DNA from: a virus
Length of the DNA: 64,000 nt
Direction: 5' to 3' (one strand)
IMG/VR virus record: IMGVR_UViG_3300027969_002881
Coordinates: 1-64,000 of that record
A model generated the notes under the pieces. That model was not told the DNA's origin. It did no database searches and saw nothing but the letters and a program-made list of their open reading frames with translations. The position numbers and the translations under genes are program-made. Below, in pieces: positions 1 to 8,569 of this stretch. Numbering within the stretch: the stretch's first letter is position 1; every line of letters starts with the position of its first letter.

Positions 1-2582
1 AAGAAGATTTCCGTGATAATTTCTATAGAGATGCTGACATGGAAAGCGAATGGCTTGAAAGTGCTGATATCAATACCATGCAGGATGTCGAAGTTAAGTA
101 CAATATGACTTGGCCTCATTACTCTACCCCAGAAAGAGAAACAGGCGGAGTTAGTATAGAAGATGCCGCAGATAGTTTTAGTCGTGCTATTGGACGTGAA
201 GTGCAGGCCAGCAACAACTATCACAGCCGTAGTGTAACTAGGCCAGATGCTAATAATCTACACTATGTTGTAGAGCCGGATGGCAGTTTAGAAGCAGACG
301 AAGACGAAGACGGAGGTTTAGAGTTTGTTAGTCCAGCATTGCCTATTAATGAACTGTTAGACGACTTGAAAAAAGTTAAAGCATGGGCAGACAAAACTGG
401 TTGCTATACCAATGACAGCACCGGCTTACATATTAATGTCAGCGTTCCCAACTGGAAGGGCGACATGGCTCAGTTAGACTATGTTAAACTTGCTGTTCTA
501 ATGGGTGATGAATATGTGCTCAATGAATTTGGTCGTGCTGGTAATACCTATGCTAAGAGTGCCCTTATAATGGTTAAAGAACACATTGCTCAACGTCCTG
601 AAGATACAAAAGCATTGCTAGACAAAATGCGCGAACATTTAAACACCAGTGCTGCCAAAGCAATTCACAGCGGTAGCACCTCAAAGTATACAAGTATTAA
701 TACTAAAACAGGCTACATAGAATTCCGCAGTCCGGGTGGCGATTGGTTAAATGAAAACTTTGACAAGATTGAAAATACACTATATCGTTTTGTTGTTGCC
801 TTAGATGCCGCAGTAGACGAAACAAAATACAAACAAGAATACGCTAAAAAGCTTTATAAGTTATTAACAGGCAATGACAAAGATGCTACAAATACCATGG
901 CTTACTTTGCTAGATATGCGGCAGGTGAATTACCTCAGAGTGCATTAAAGAGTTTTATTAAACAAGCACAGTTTGAACGTAAGGCAGGTAAAGAACCCAA
1001 TGGTAAGAAAATGTGGTATAGGGTTGACAAAGAAGGACGTGGAAAATCTGGTGCCAGCGTTGAAGTTGTTGCTACATCAAAAGAAGAAGCATTACAAAAA
1101 GCAGCCAGTGAATGGAGCTTGAAATTAAGTGCATTAGGTGCTGCCGCTGTTTATCCTGTTCGCCCATTTGATAACAACGCAGACAACTGGGAAGTATATA
1201 ACGACCGTACTGGTGAAGTTGTTGGAACATTTAAAAGTGTAGATCCTGATGGAACATCGGATAACTATGACGCAACTGGTGATGATTATAGAAAATGGCG
1301 TTATCAAAATGGCATTAGTAATACGGAACCAAGAAGCTTTAGTCGTCGTCCTCGATTTGACAAGAACCGTTATGAATTGTTTAACTTAGATAGAAATAAA
1401 AGGTTAGATGAACCAGTTCCTGTAAGTGCTACTACAGATGAACAAGCATTGACTTTCTTAGATGATTATATTAATCACGGACCACACGGATTACAGCCAT
1501 TCCAAGCAAAACGTATGTTTGGTATAAGACGTTGGGGCGATAGTAATGCTGAACCTATACTAGCAACTCCAATTCGTGCCACGAGTGGTGAGCCACAACC
1601 TGCTGGTAGCGTAGGCCGTGCCGCTACAAGTCCAACAGAACAATGGAAAATTATTGATGGCTTAGGTCGCGAATTATATCGTTTCCGTCCTGCAGAAAAT
1701 ACAAGAGCAAGAGCCAATGTATTGGCAGCATCATGGATAAGCACAAATAACTTCAACGGTAACTATCAAGTCGAGCCAGTAGGAGAAAATGATCCAGCAC
1801 CACAACAGCAACCACAATCTCCGTCGAGTCTTGGCGCTAGAACAGATAGACCTTTTGTTTGGAAGGTTCAAGGCACTAATTCTGGATATCAAAGAACAGG
1901 CGTAGAAGTTATTGCTTCTAGTGAGTTCGAAGCAAAACAAAAAGCTAGACAACAATGGAATTTAAACACAAGTGGACAGTCTGAAGAAGAATACTTTAGA
2001 AATAATGGTTGGATTGCTACTCCTGTTCGTCCTGCACCGCCAAGACCTATTCCCGGCGTCACTGACATTGAGCCTGATATAGAACAAAACTTTACATCTG
2101 CGCCTGGTAGCACAACAGCATTGCCTAGTCGACTCATGTCACCTTTTGTTTGGAGGGTTTTCGGATCAAATGATTCTCCGCATCAAAGACAGGGTGCAGA
2201 AGTTGTTGCTTTTGATGAATTTGAAGCGATGCAACAAGTTAGGCGTGAATGGAATTTAAACACAAATGGGGCAACTGAAGCAGAGTTTTTTAGAGCTAAT
2301 GGATGGCGTGCAACTCCGCATCGTCCTGCTACTTCAGGAAGGCCTGGCGCTGTAAGACCTATACCCGGCAGCACTACAGACTTACAGCGACAACGTGCCG
2401 CTGGAGGCTTTACAGGTGCTTGGAAAATATTAGATACAGACACTGGCCGAGAATTATATAGATTCAGTGGAATTGGTAATTCACAGGCAGATGCTAATAG
2501 AGTTGCCGCAGACTGGCTAAGACAAAATGCTCCAGAAGATTCAGATATGACACAAATTGAAGTTGTGCCTATAATGAGATAA
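1..2582 (+). CDS. Amidoligase-like protein, 5' end outside window
   Basis: The frame is open to the left edge and the first in-frame ATG is at 39, so the true start is probably upstream. Numbering from that ATG, residues 70-130 carry EPDGSLEAD, FVSPALP and NDSTGLHINVS, and around 228 there is IEFRSPGG. These match the Amidoligase_2 family (ATP-dependent amide-bond formation, glutamine-synthetase-like fold). The same motifs recur in the next gene, so the two are tandem paralogues. The C-terminal half, from about residue 324, is made of repeated small modules not found in typical amidoligases. The N-terminal GYEFE motif of the neighbour would lie outside the window here. The family call is good; the substrate is unknown. 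It lies directly upstream of a set of tagged, possibly packaged proteins. Confidence 0.65.
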   Translation, partial: EDFRDNFYRDADMESEWLESADINTMQDVEVKYNMTWPHYSTPERETGGVSIEDAADSFSRAIGREVQASNNYHSRSVTRPDANNLHYVVEPDGSLEADEDEDGGLEFVSPALPINELLDDLKKVKAWADKTGCYTNDSTGLHINVSVPNWKGDMAQLDYVKLAVLMGDEYVLNEFGRAGNTYAKSALIMVKEHIAQRPEDTKALLDKMREHLNTSAAKAIHSGSTSKYTSINTKTGYIEFRSPGGDWLNENFDKIENTLYRFVVALDAAVDETKYKQEYAKKLYKLLTGNDKDATNTMAYFARYAAGELPQSALKSFIKQAQFERKAGKEPNGKKMWYRVDKEGRGKSGASVEVVATSKEEALQKAASEWSLKLSALGAAAVYPVRPFDNNADNWEVYNDRTGEVVGTFKSVDPDGTSDNYDATGDDYRKWRYQNGISNTEPRSFSRRPRFDKNRYELFNLDRNKRLDEPVPVSATTDEQALTFLDDYINHGPHGLQPFQAKRMFGIRRWGDSNAEPILATPIRATSGEPQPAGSVGRAATSPTEQWKIIDGLGRELYRFRPAENTRARANVLAASWISTNNFNGNYQVEPVGENDPAPQQQPQSPSSLGARTDRPFVWKVQGTNSGYQRTGVEVIASSEFEAKQKARQQWNLNTSGQSEEEYFRNNGWIATPVRPAPPRPIPGVTDIEPDIEQNFTSAPGSTTALPSRLMSPFVWRVFGSNDSPHQRQGAEVVAFDEFEAMQQVRREWNLNTNGATEAEFFRANGWRATPHRPATSGRPGAVRPIPGSTTDLQRQRAAGGFTGAWKILDTDTGRELYRFSGIGNSQADANRVAADWLRQNAPEDSDMTQIEVVPIMR
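1645..2580 (+). repeat. A-B-B-A protein module repeats in the amidoligase-like C-terminus
   Basis: Two module types alternate. Module A (WKIIDGLGRELYRF at about 1645, WKILDTDTGRELYRF at about 2421) is followed by an alpha-helical stretch and ends near a VEPV/VVPI strand. Module B (FVWKVQGTN at about 1855, FVWRVFGSN at about 2143) contains EVIASSEFEA or EVVAFDEFEA and NNGWIATP or ANGWRATP. A diverged B copy begins near 1011 (WYRVDKEGRG), and diverged A-like copies may lie near 1186 and 1369. Seen directly in the translation; the function is unknown. Confidence 0.75.
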
Positions 2583-2585
2583 TAT

Positions 2586-4490
2586 ATGAGATTACTTGAA
2601 TTAAAAGAACAAACAATAGACGAAGCTCCAATGAATCCTGCTGCCTTTGGGCAGGCTATTGCCACTGGGCAAGAAGCAGGAGTATTAGTTGGCTACGAAT
2701 TTGAAGTTTGTATTCCTGAAGAAACTGTCAACTCTAATACAAAGAAAAAAACAGTGGCCGGTGTTACTAAAAATACAGTTGCTCGAGACATTTTAGATAA
2801 CCAATTATTTGACTATTTAGATTTTTATACTCTGTCTATAGAGAATTTTGACAATACTTTTAAATTTAAACGACCCGTAAATGGTTTTAATTCTATAAAA
2901 GAAGTTTACAATACGCTGGCCGCCGAAAAGTTAACAAATATTAGATCTATATTCAATAAAATTCCAGAAGATGTTCGAGCAAAATATGTAAAACGTGTCA
3001 AACAACAAACAGATCAATGGACAGCCAGCGACACTGTGCCAGGTGAGTTTGGCAAGCAATTAGACTTTGCAATGAGATTGGGCAGGACTATAGCGGGAAC
3101 TACTCCTGTACATAGAACTGTGAGAGACCTAGCAAATAAAATGGCACAAGAAAGCAATATACAATGGGGAGAATTGATTGGTAGATTGTTGGGTATCGAA
3201 CAGGGACCAGGCGGTTACGGATATGACATATCAGAGGATTTTGGAAGAAAGTTTAATCAATTGTTTGATTATGATCCCGATGAAGCCCACAGTATATTGA
3301 ATTTAGATGGCGATGACGAATACGATGAATACGATGAATACGATGAAGATCCCAGTTACGCTGATGCTGCCGAAGTTTTAAAATATCACGTAGCACAAAC
3401 CATGGGTACCAAGGTCAATGTATTCACTTCATATCATGAGAGAAATAAAAACATGAGAGACTGGTATATTGAACCAGATGGTAGTTTACAAGCTGACGAT
3501 GACATGGACGCAACAGCTGAAATTGTTAGCCCGCCACTGCCCGCCGTAAAAGCCATTGAAGACTTACAAAAATTCTATGCCATGGCTGGACAACTTAAAC
3601 TATATACCAATGACAGCACAGGCTTACACATTAATGTCAGTATTCCATTAAAATTAGATATATTAAAATTGGCAGTTTTCTTAGGCGATCAGTATGTATT
3701 GAAATATTTTAATAGACAGGATAATAGTTATGCAAGTAGTGTTACTACAAGTTTAAATAGACACATACAAAGCGAACCTGAAACTAATTTTAGTATGAAG
3801 GCGCTTCAAGGAATAGTGGCAAATTATAGCGGATCACACACAGCAAGTATCAGTAATAATGGAAAATACATTAGCTTCAGACATGCCGGCGGTAATTATC
3901 TAGCTGACTATAACGGAATTTACAATACAGTAGGACGATTTGTTCGTGCTATGATCATTGCCACTGATCCAAATATGTATGCCAATGAATATAAAACAAA
4001 GTTAGCCAAGTTAATGAATCAGGATAAACCTGCCAGCAAAGACACACCTGCTAACAAATTGGTACAGTATGTTAGAACGCATGGCGTTCCTATTTTAACA
4101 GTTCATGTTGCAAATATGTCAAGAGCAAAGACTGCAGATTTAATTTCAAATCAATTTGGACAAGCATTTATAGTTGATTCTATAACTGCTAATCCAAATG
4201 CCAAACAAGAATTATTAAAAGCCGGCGGCGGCACAGGCGGGACCAGATATACAAATCAATTGATAGACAATTTGACACCTAATAAGTTTTTTACAGCAGT
4301 ACTAAGTCCAAACCCATCACGGTTTTCAAGATTTCTACAAGGGCAGCCTGCGCCAGGTATTCATAGTATAGAAAGTAGAAACTGGAACACCCAGGGATAT
4401 TATAGTTCAGTAAAAGGAAATCTTCCTCCCACTGATCCAAGAACACAGACATATATTAAAGCGTTACTAAAGATGCATTACAAAGGATAA
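2586..4490 (+). CDS. Amidoligase-like protein with putative capsid-targeting N-terminus
   Basis: 634 residues. The N-terminus is MRLLELKEQTIDEAP, fitting a removable tag with cleavage after IDE before A. GYEFE at 36-40 matches the first amidoligase motif. About residue 294 onward gives EPDGSLQAD and IVSPPLP, then NDSTGLHINVS near 342 and ISFRHAGG near 429. Together these support an Amidoligase_2-type ATP-dependent ligase. An acidic insert near residues 240-255 is encoded by a 9-base tandem repeat. It starts 3 bases after the previous stop and is a paralogue of that gene. No good Shine-Dalgarno is visible, so translation may be coupled. Its substrate (peptide, glycan or other amine) cannot be read from the sequence. 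Confidence 0.65.
   Translation: MRLLELKEQTIDEAPMNPAAFGQAIATGQEAGVLVGYEFEVCIPEETVNSNTKKKTVAGVTKNTVARDILDNQLFDYLDFYTLSIENFDNTFKFKRPVNGFNSIKEVYNTLAAEKLTNIRSIFNKIPEDVRAKYVKRVKQQTDQWTASDTVPGEFGKQLDFAMRLGRTIAGTTPVHRTVRDLANKMAQESNIQWGELIGRLLGIEQGPGGYGYDISEDFGRKFNQLFDYDPDEAHSILNLDGDDEYDEYDEYDEDPSYADAAEVLKYHVAQTMGTKVNVFTSYHERNKNMRDWYIEPDGSLQADDDMDATAEIVSPPLPAVKAIEDLQKFYAMAGQLKLYTNDSTGLHINVSIPLKLDILKLAVFLGDQYVLKYFNRQDNSYASSVTTSLNRHIQSEPETNFSMKALQGIVANYSGSHTASISNNGKYISFRHAGGNYLADYNGIYNTVGRFVRAMIIATDPNMYANEYKTKLAKLMNQDKPASKDTPANKLVQYVRTHGVPILTVHVANMSRAKTADLISNQFGQAFIVDSITANPNAKQELLKAGGGTGGTRYTNQLIDNLTPNKFFTAVLSPNPSRFSRFLQGQPAPGIHSIESRNWNTQGYYSSVKGNLPPTDPRTQTYIKALLKMHYKG
3318..3344 (+). repeat. Three tandem copies of GAATACGAT
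   Basis: Exact 9-base unit three times, in frame, encoding Glu-Tyr-Asp repeats inside an acidic linker of the second amidoligase-like protein. It could vary in copy number by slippage without changing frame. Confidence 0.9.
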
Positions 4491-4494
4491 TGGA

Positions 4495-4698
4495 ATGAGA
4501 TTAAACGAATTTATAAACGAAAGCATTGACGATGGCAGAGCATATATCAAACGCTACACACGCAAACGTATTGACGGATCCACAGAAGTTCGTTATAATG
4601 TCATTGACGGTAATGGTGTTACTAAAAAAGCATTTGATGATTTAGAATACGCCAAAGGTTACCTTAGAGCTAACAGAGATTTGTTAGACAAGATTTAA
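4495..4698 (+). CDS. Small tagged protein of unknown function
   Basis: 67 residues, no known domain recognised. The start MRLNEFINES carries the shared tag, with I-N-E followed by S as a candidate prohead-protease site. The body is basic (KRYTRKR) with a beta-rich YNVIDGNGV stretch and a helical C-terminus. The gene lies 4 bases after the amidoligase-like gene and uses the same ATGAGATTA opening as several neighbours. Confidence 0.7.
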   Translation: MRLNEFINESIDDGRAYIKRYTRKRIDGSTEVRYNVIDGNGVTKKAFDDLEYAKGYLRANRDLLDKI

Positions 4699-4702
4699 TT
4701 GA

Positions 4703-4710
4703 AATAAATA
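4703..4710 (+). promoter_or_regulatory. Possible late promoter octamer AATAAATA
   Basis: One mismatch to the T4 late octamer TATAAATA. With T4 geometry (octamer at -13 to -6) transcription would start near 4716, two bases before the ATG at 4718. Weak alone; supported by the recurring pattern elsewhere in the window. Confidence 0.35.
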
Positions 4711-4717
4711 TAACACT

Positions 4718-5824
4718 ATGAGATTACTAGAAATTAAACAGGCCATAACTGAAGGCGGCAAAAGCGGTGGCATTCGCTACAACAGCGAAGTGGGCTTGCT
4801 TTACGGCCTAGTGGGTAAAGGTCCGTTTGACCCTAAGAATCCTGAACTGTCTATTCCTGCCAGTATCTTAATGAATCCTGAACAGACATACAAAGATATT
4901 AAAAGCCTGTTAGCACCCAACTATGATGAAGCTACGTTTGATGCTTGGGCAGGCAAAGGCTCAATGGTACGTGAAAAGATTGTGGCTAAACAAGGAGCCG
5001 AGCCTACCAAGCTTGGCTGGGCAGGCGGACAAAATATTGCCGCCGGCGTTACTGACGTTGAGTTCGAAAGTGGTAAGACGGCTGGTATTAGTATCAAAGC
5101 TGAAGGCGGTATTACCTTGGCCAATTTAACTCCAAAGGCCCTGGGTATTGAAACAAGTCGCGGCATTGACGTGTTTGCCATGCACGCTGGCCAAGAGTAC
5201 AATGATATGAAGACCAAAGTCTTTACTGATGTACTAAAAGCCGCACAAGATACACCCGGTACGCAACTGATTCCATTAAATCGTTATGGCATTACCTATG
5301 ATGACAAGTCTACCAAATACACTATCAACTTGAAAGGCGACAAAAATGTTACCATGACAGCACAACAGATAATGGGTGCCATTAGTAAAAACTCACAATG
5401 GCAGCGTGTATTCGGCGATTGGTTCCAAGCTAACTGGACCACTAAGAAAAGCTATGCTACTCCTTTGTACTCTAAGATTGCTAAAGTTTTTGAAGTTACC
5501 ATAGAGCAAACACTAAACAAGTCTGGCAAGCTAGCCAGTATACTGCGCTTTGGAACAAAGCCTTACTACTACCTAAGTGCCAAAGGGTTGTACTATGTGC
5601 CAGCACAAGATGAAGTAGCTGACATTAAATTAAAAGGTTTGAAATACGCACAACCAGACGGTACCAGTCAGCGATTCATTGCTGTGATTGGGCGCCCTGA
5701 TAGCGAAGATAATGCTGAACTAGATATCTATGTACGCTATGCCAATGGCATGTTCGAAAGCAATCCAACTGTGCGTGTACAAAGTTTAAAGAATCCACAG
5801 TTCATTGGATGGGAACTACTTTAA
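4718..5824 (+). CDS. Tagged protein, possible nuclease-like fold
   Basis: 368 residues. The N-terminus MRLLEIKQAITEGG has I-T-E followed by G, a good fit to a T4 gp21-type site. About residues 108-125 read TDVEFESGKTAGISIKAEGG. An acidic residue, a short hairpin, then a strand with a lysine is the shape of some PD-(D/E)XK restriction-like nucleases that have S-x-K instead of E-x-K. That is a weak structural hint only. The rest has no recognised family. A packaged nuclease would make sense, but a structural or other role is equally open. Confidence 0.55.
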   Translation: MRLLEIKQAITEGGKSGGIRYNSEVGLLYGLVGKGPFDPKNPELSIPASILMNPEQTYKDIKSLLAPNYDEATFDAWAGKGSMVREKIVAKQGAEPTKLGWAGGQNIAAGVTDVEFESGKTAGISIKAEGGITLANLTPKALGIETSRGIDVFAMHAGQEYNDMKTKVFTDVLKAAQDTPGTQLIPLNRYGITYDDKSTKYTINLKGDKNVTMTAQQIMGAISKNSQWQRVFGDWFQANWTTKKSYATPLYSKIAKVFEVTIEQTLNKSGKLASILRFGTKPYYYLSAKGLYYVPAQDEVADIKLKGLKYAQPDGTSQRFIAVIGRPDSEDNAELDIYVRYANGMFESNPTVRVQSLKNPQFIGWELL

Positions 5825-5847
5825 TTAAAATAAATCGAAACAAATTC

Positions 5848-5855
5848 GATAAATA
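5848..5855 (+). promoter_or_regulatory. Putative late promoter octamer GATAAATA
   Basis: One mismatch to TATAAATA. T4 spacing predicts a start at 5861, exactly the A of the next ATG, so the transcript would be leaderless. A short inverted repeat (ATCGAA 5834-5839, TTCGAT 5845-5850) overlaps it. Confidence 0.5.
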
Positions 5856-5860
5856 AACTT

Positions 5861-6079
5861 ATGAAGATTCGAGAACTAACAGAAGATGCCAGTGACATGG
5901 GTTCAGGTAGCGTAGCTACAGTTTCCATGCCATTTATGCGAATGCACCGCAGAAGAAAAACAAGAAGTATGCGTAAAGAATCAGGTACTGAAATACTACG
6001 CAGAATACCATATGCAAATATTGCTGAAGAATTAGCATTAGCATTAGAAAAAAAATGGACAGGAAAAAAGGATTTATAA
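5861..6079 (+). CDS. Small tagged basic protein
   Basis: 72 residues, unknown family. The start MKIRELTEDAS matches the shared tag, though the residue after L-T-E is D rather than a small residue. The middle is strongly basic (MHRRRKTRSMRKE), suggesting nucleic-acid contact. No Shine-Dalgarno is present before the ATG, consistent with a leaderless late transcript. The stop TAA overlaps the next ATG. Confidence 0.6.
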   Translation: MKIRELTEDASDMGSGSVATVSMPFMRMHRRRKTRSMRKESGTEILRRIPYANIAEELALALEKKWTGKKDL

Positions 6080-6705
6080 TGGATAAAGCAAAAGCCCGCA
6101 AAATGTATGAACTTGCAACTCGTTTGAGCAACGTTAATGCCAGCGAACTAACTGAACAACAACTCGGTGAACGCAATTTAATGATTACACGACTACAAGA
6201 AGAAATGAATAAACTACGCGAAGCTGGGTTGACTCCTTCAGTTAGCGACCCAGCTGACAATGGTCCAACCCAAGGCACACATTATAATGTTAACAAGCTA
6301 GGTGGTGAAATTGGTGTTGATCCTAGAGTTTTAAGAATAGCTATTCAGCGTAGTATGACTGGTAATCCAACTAGACAAGATACACTAACACTAGCTGATG
6401 CATTTTTAGGTATTTTGAAAAACGGCGATGACCAAACTATTCAAAATATTGCTAACATTATCAAATCTGGTAATCCTAGAAAAGAAATTCCGCAAGAAAG
6501 CACAGCGGCAATCGCAGAACGTAATGCCTTTGTTGATGCTATGCGTCAAGTTAAAAAAGGTGAGAAGTTTACAGTAGGCGGTAAAGAATTTACCAAAACA
6601 ACCAGCCATGGTATAGGTGGCAAGGAAGAAGTAAAAGAAGAAATAAACACAGAAGCTTATGATAGACTACGAAAAGTTTTTGACTTCAGCAATTATAAGG
6701 GTTAA
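6079..6705 (+). CDS. Hypothetical protein with coiled-coil N-terminus
   Basis: 208 residues from ATG 6079, chosen over the in-frame ATG at 6055 because AAGGAT precedes it at good spacing and it overlaps the upstream stop as TAATG. The N-terminal 60 residues are a charged helix likely to form a coiled coil. It lacks the MRL tag but contains SELTEQ. The middle (DPRVLRIAIQRSMTGNPTRQ) is helical. No family recognised. It sits inside the run of tagged genes. Confidence 0.65.
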   Translation: MDKAKARKMYELATRLSNVNASELTEQQLGERNLMITRLQEEMNKLREAGLTPSVSDPADNGPTQGTHYNVNKLGGEIGVDPRVLRIAIQRSMTGNPTRQDTLTLADAFLGILKNGDDQTIQNIANIIKSGNPRKEIPQESTAAIAERNAFVDAMRQVKKGEKFTVGGKEFTKTTSHGIGGKEEVKEEINTEAYDRLRKVFDFSNYKG

Positions 6706-6708
6706 ACC

Positions 6709-7956
6709 ATGAATTTATTTGAACTATTTGAAAGTCCAGTTATTGCTGGTGCAAACAATTTAAAAGCCATTGCCAATGCGGCAACTACCAGCACCAGTGC
6801 TACTATTACACTTGGTGGTGAGCCAATTACATTAGAGCATCCAGAAGCTACATTTGTATACGGTTTGTACAAAAAATCACTACAGAATGGTCGCCAGGAA
6901 CAATTCATGCAAATGCTGGCCGATCCAAGATCATTTGATCAATTAATGGCTGGTATGCGTAATATGATGAACAGAGATCGTGGTCCAGAAATGGCACAAG
7001 CGGCTGCTCAACGTATTGGTCAACCTGGCGTACAAGAAGGCATGCCAATTGCTGAAGCAGTCCCAGAACAAAACGACACACTAGCGCACATTGTCAAACG
7101 TTTCCCTAAGGAAGTTAAAGACTTTGCGGCAGGTCATGAACTAAGTGATGAATTATATCACGCACTATATGACTACTATTTCCTACATGGTGAAATGCCA
7201 TATGGTACAGCAAAAGCTAGAGATGGTGATCCTTATGAATGGATTCATCAGCGTTTCGATCAAGATGTTCATGACTATATTACAGAGTCCATCACAGAAG
7301 GCAAGAAGAAAGTCACTGAACGCTATGATGATGAAGACGATGATTGGTATGGTTTCAACGACAAAACTCGTAAAGCCGCTACTGGTGGTACTGTAACTAA
7401 AACTAGTTCAGGTGTAGTTCACAAAGGCAAATACGGCAGCGAATATCAAGGCGATGACGGTGACGAAGAAGATTATGATGAGTGGGGCAACAAAAAGCCT
7501 GCGGCCAAGGCAGCGGCTAAAGTTGCAAAAGCTGATGCTAAGGCTGCAGCCACGCCTAGAGCCGCTGGCCGTCCAAGTTCGAGTGTTCAAACAACCGACG
7601 CTGGTGAAAAGATCACTGATTATAGACTATGGTATCATAAGTCTAAGAGATTACACCCAGAACGTAAAATTGTAGGTAGTGCAGAAAATGCTGTAGCAGT
7701 TATTCCAACTGGTGATAAATTTGCTATCATTGGTTCCTGGAATTCAGGTGCGGGTATGTTGGCACAAAAAGCAGGTAAGAAAATATCCGCTGTGCAATTA
7801 CAAGCGTATAAAAGCGCAAGGGGACGTCCTGCTCGTCGTGCTGAAAGTGCTATGATGCCAAAGGGTCGTGGTCGTCCAGTGCGTGAGTTTATCGAACAAC
7901 TACGTTGTATCGCAGAAGGATACAAAACTAGAGAAGAGATAAGGTCAGTTCTATGA
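6709..7956 (+). CDS. Tagged AT-hook protein with several candidate cleavage sites
   Basis: 415 residues. MNLFELFESP has L-F-E followed by S. Further I-x-E sites followed by a small residue occur at IAE/A (114-117), ITE/S (191-194), ITE/G (195-198) and IAE/G (401-404). The C-terminal third is rich in Lys/Ala and has AT-hook cores at 287-289 (AGRPSS), 370-374 (ARGRPAR) and 386-391 (GRGRPV). These suggest minor-groove DNA binding. An acidic patch (YDDEDDDWYG) lies near 206. Likely a DNA-binding protein packed in the head; no family name is assigned. Confidence 0.65.
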   Translation: MNLFELFESPVIAGANNLKAIANAATTSTSATITLGGEPITLEHPEATFVYGLYKKSLQNGRQEQFMQMLADPRSFDQLMAGMRNMMNRDRGPEMAQAAAQRIGQPGVQEGMPIAEAVPEQNDTLAHIVKRFPKEVKDFAAGHELSDELYHALYDYYFLHGEMPYGTAKARDGDPYEWIHQRFDQDVHDYITESITEGKKKVTERYDDEDDDWYGFNDKTRKAATGGTVTKTSSGVVHKGKYGSEYQGDDGDEEDYDEWGNKKPAAKAAAKVAKADAKAAATPRAAGRPSSSVQTTDAGEKITDYRLWYHKSKRLHPERKIVGSAENAVAVIPTGDKFAIIGSWNSGAGMLAQKAGKKISAVQLQAYKSARGRPARRAESAMMPKGRGRPVREFIEQLRCIAEGYKTREEIRSVL

Positions 7957-8564
7957 GATTATTTGAATTCGCACAAGAACACAGTTTAACTGAAAGCGAT
8001 AGCCCTGTAGCCAGTGCTATTACTCGTAGAATTTTATTACAACGCACAGACTTATTAAGTAAGTATGGTCCTGAAAAAGTTATGGCTGCAATCGATGATG
8101 TAGCGGACTTTGTAGGTGACACTGAAGAAATTGGTAGCAGTGACGTTAGCGGCTGGATCAAACAAGTTGAACAGTCATTGGCTGATATGACTGGTGAAGG
8201 TGTGGTAGAGGCCGGCGGTAGATATGGTAGCAATAATCCAGACACTATGAGTCCTAACAATTATGATCGTTATCAACAAGATCAAATGGATCAAGGCAAG
8301 CGTGATTTCAAACGTCAAGAACATGATGCTGAGTGGGAACAAGAAAAAGCTCACAGCGCGAATTTATCCGCACGTGATGCAGGTACTTGGTATATTCGCT
8401 TAAACGGTAAACTCATTAGAGACAAACAAGGCAATCCTTATTCATTCCGTGGAAAGGCTGCCGCAAATAAAGCCGCACTAACAATGCAGGCCAAACTGTT
8501 TAATCAGGGTAAAGAGTTTATGTTGACTACTAACCCCAACGATAAGCAACAAGGCATGGAGTAA
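7953..8564 (+). CDS. Tagged protein of unknown function
   Basis: 203 residues. MRLFEFAQEHSLTESDS holds L-T-E followed by S at 12-15. A central Gln/Asp-rich region (NYDRYQQDQMDQGKRDF) is followed by a compact C-terminal part (GTWYIRLNGKLIRDKQGNPY) that looks like a small beta hairpin domain. The start overlaps the previous stop by 4 bases and uses ATGAGATTA. Confidence 0.65.
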   Translation: MRLFEFAQEHSLTESDSPVASAITRRILLQRTDLLSKYGPEKVMAAIDDVADFVGDTEEIGSSDVSGWIKQVEQSLADMTGEGVVEAGGRYGSNNPDTMSPNNYDRYQQDQMDQGKRDFKRQEHDAEWEQEKAHSANLSARDAGTWYIRLNGKLIRDKQGNPYSFRGKAAANKAALTMQAKLFNQGKEFMLTTNPNDKQQGME

Positions 8565-8569
8565 TACCA

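Noticed and set aside
2183-2665. 160-codon minus-strand open frame
   Set aside because: Antisense to the two amidoligase-like genes, no recognisable protein features.
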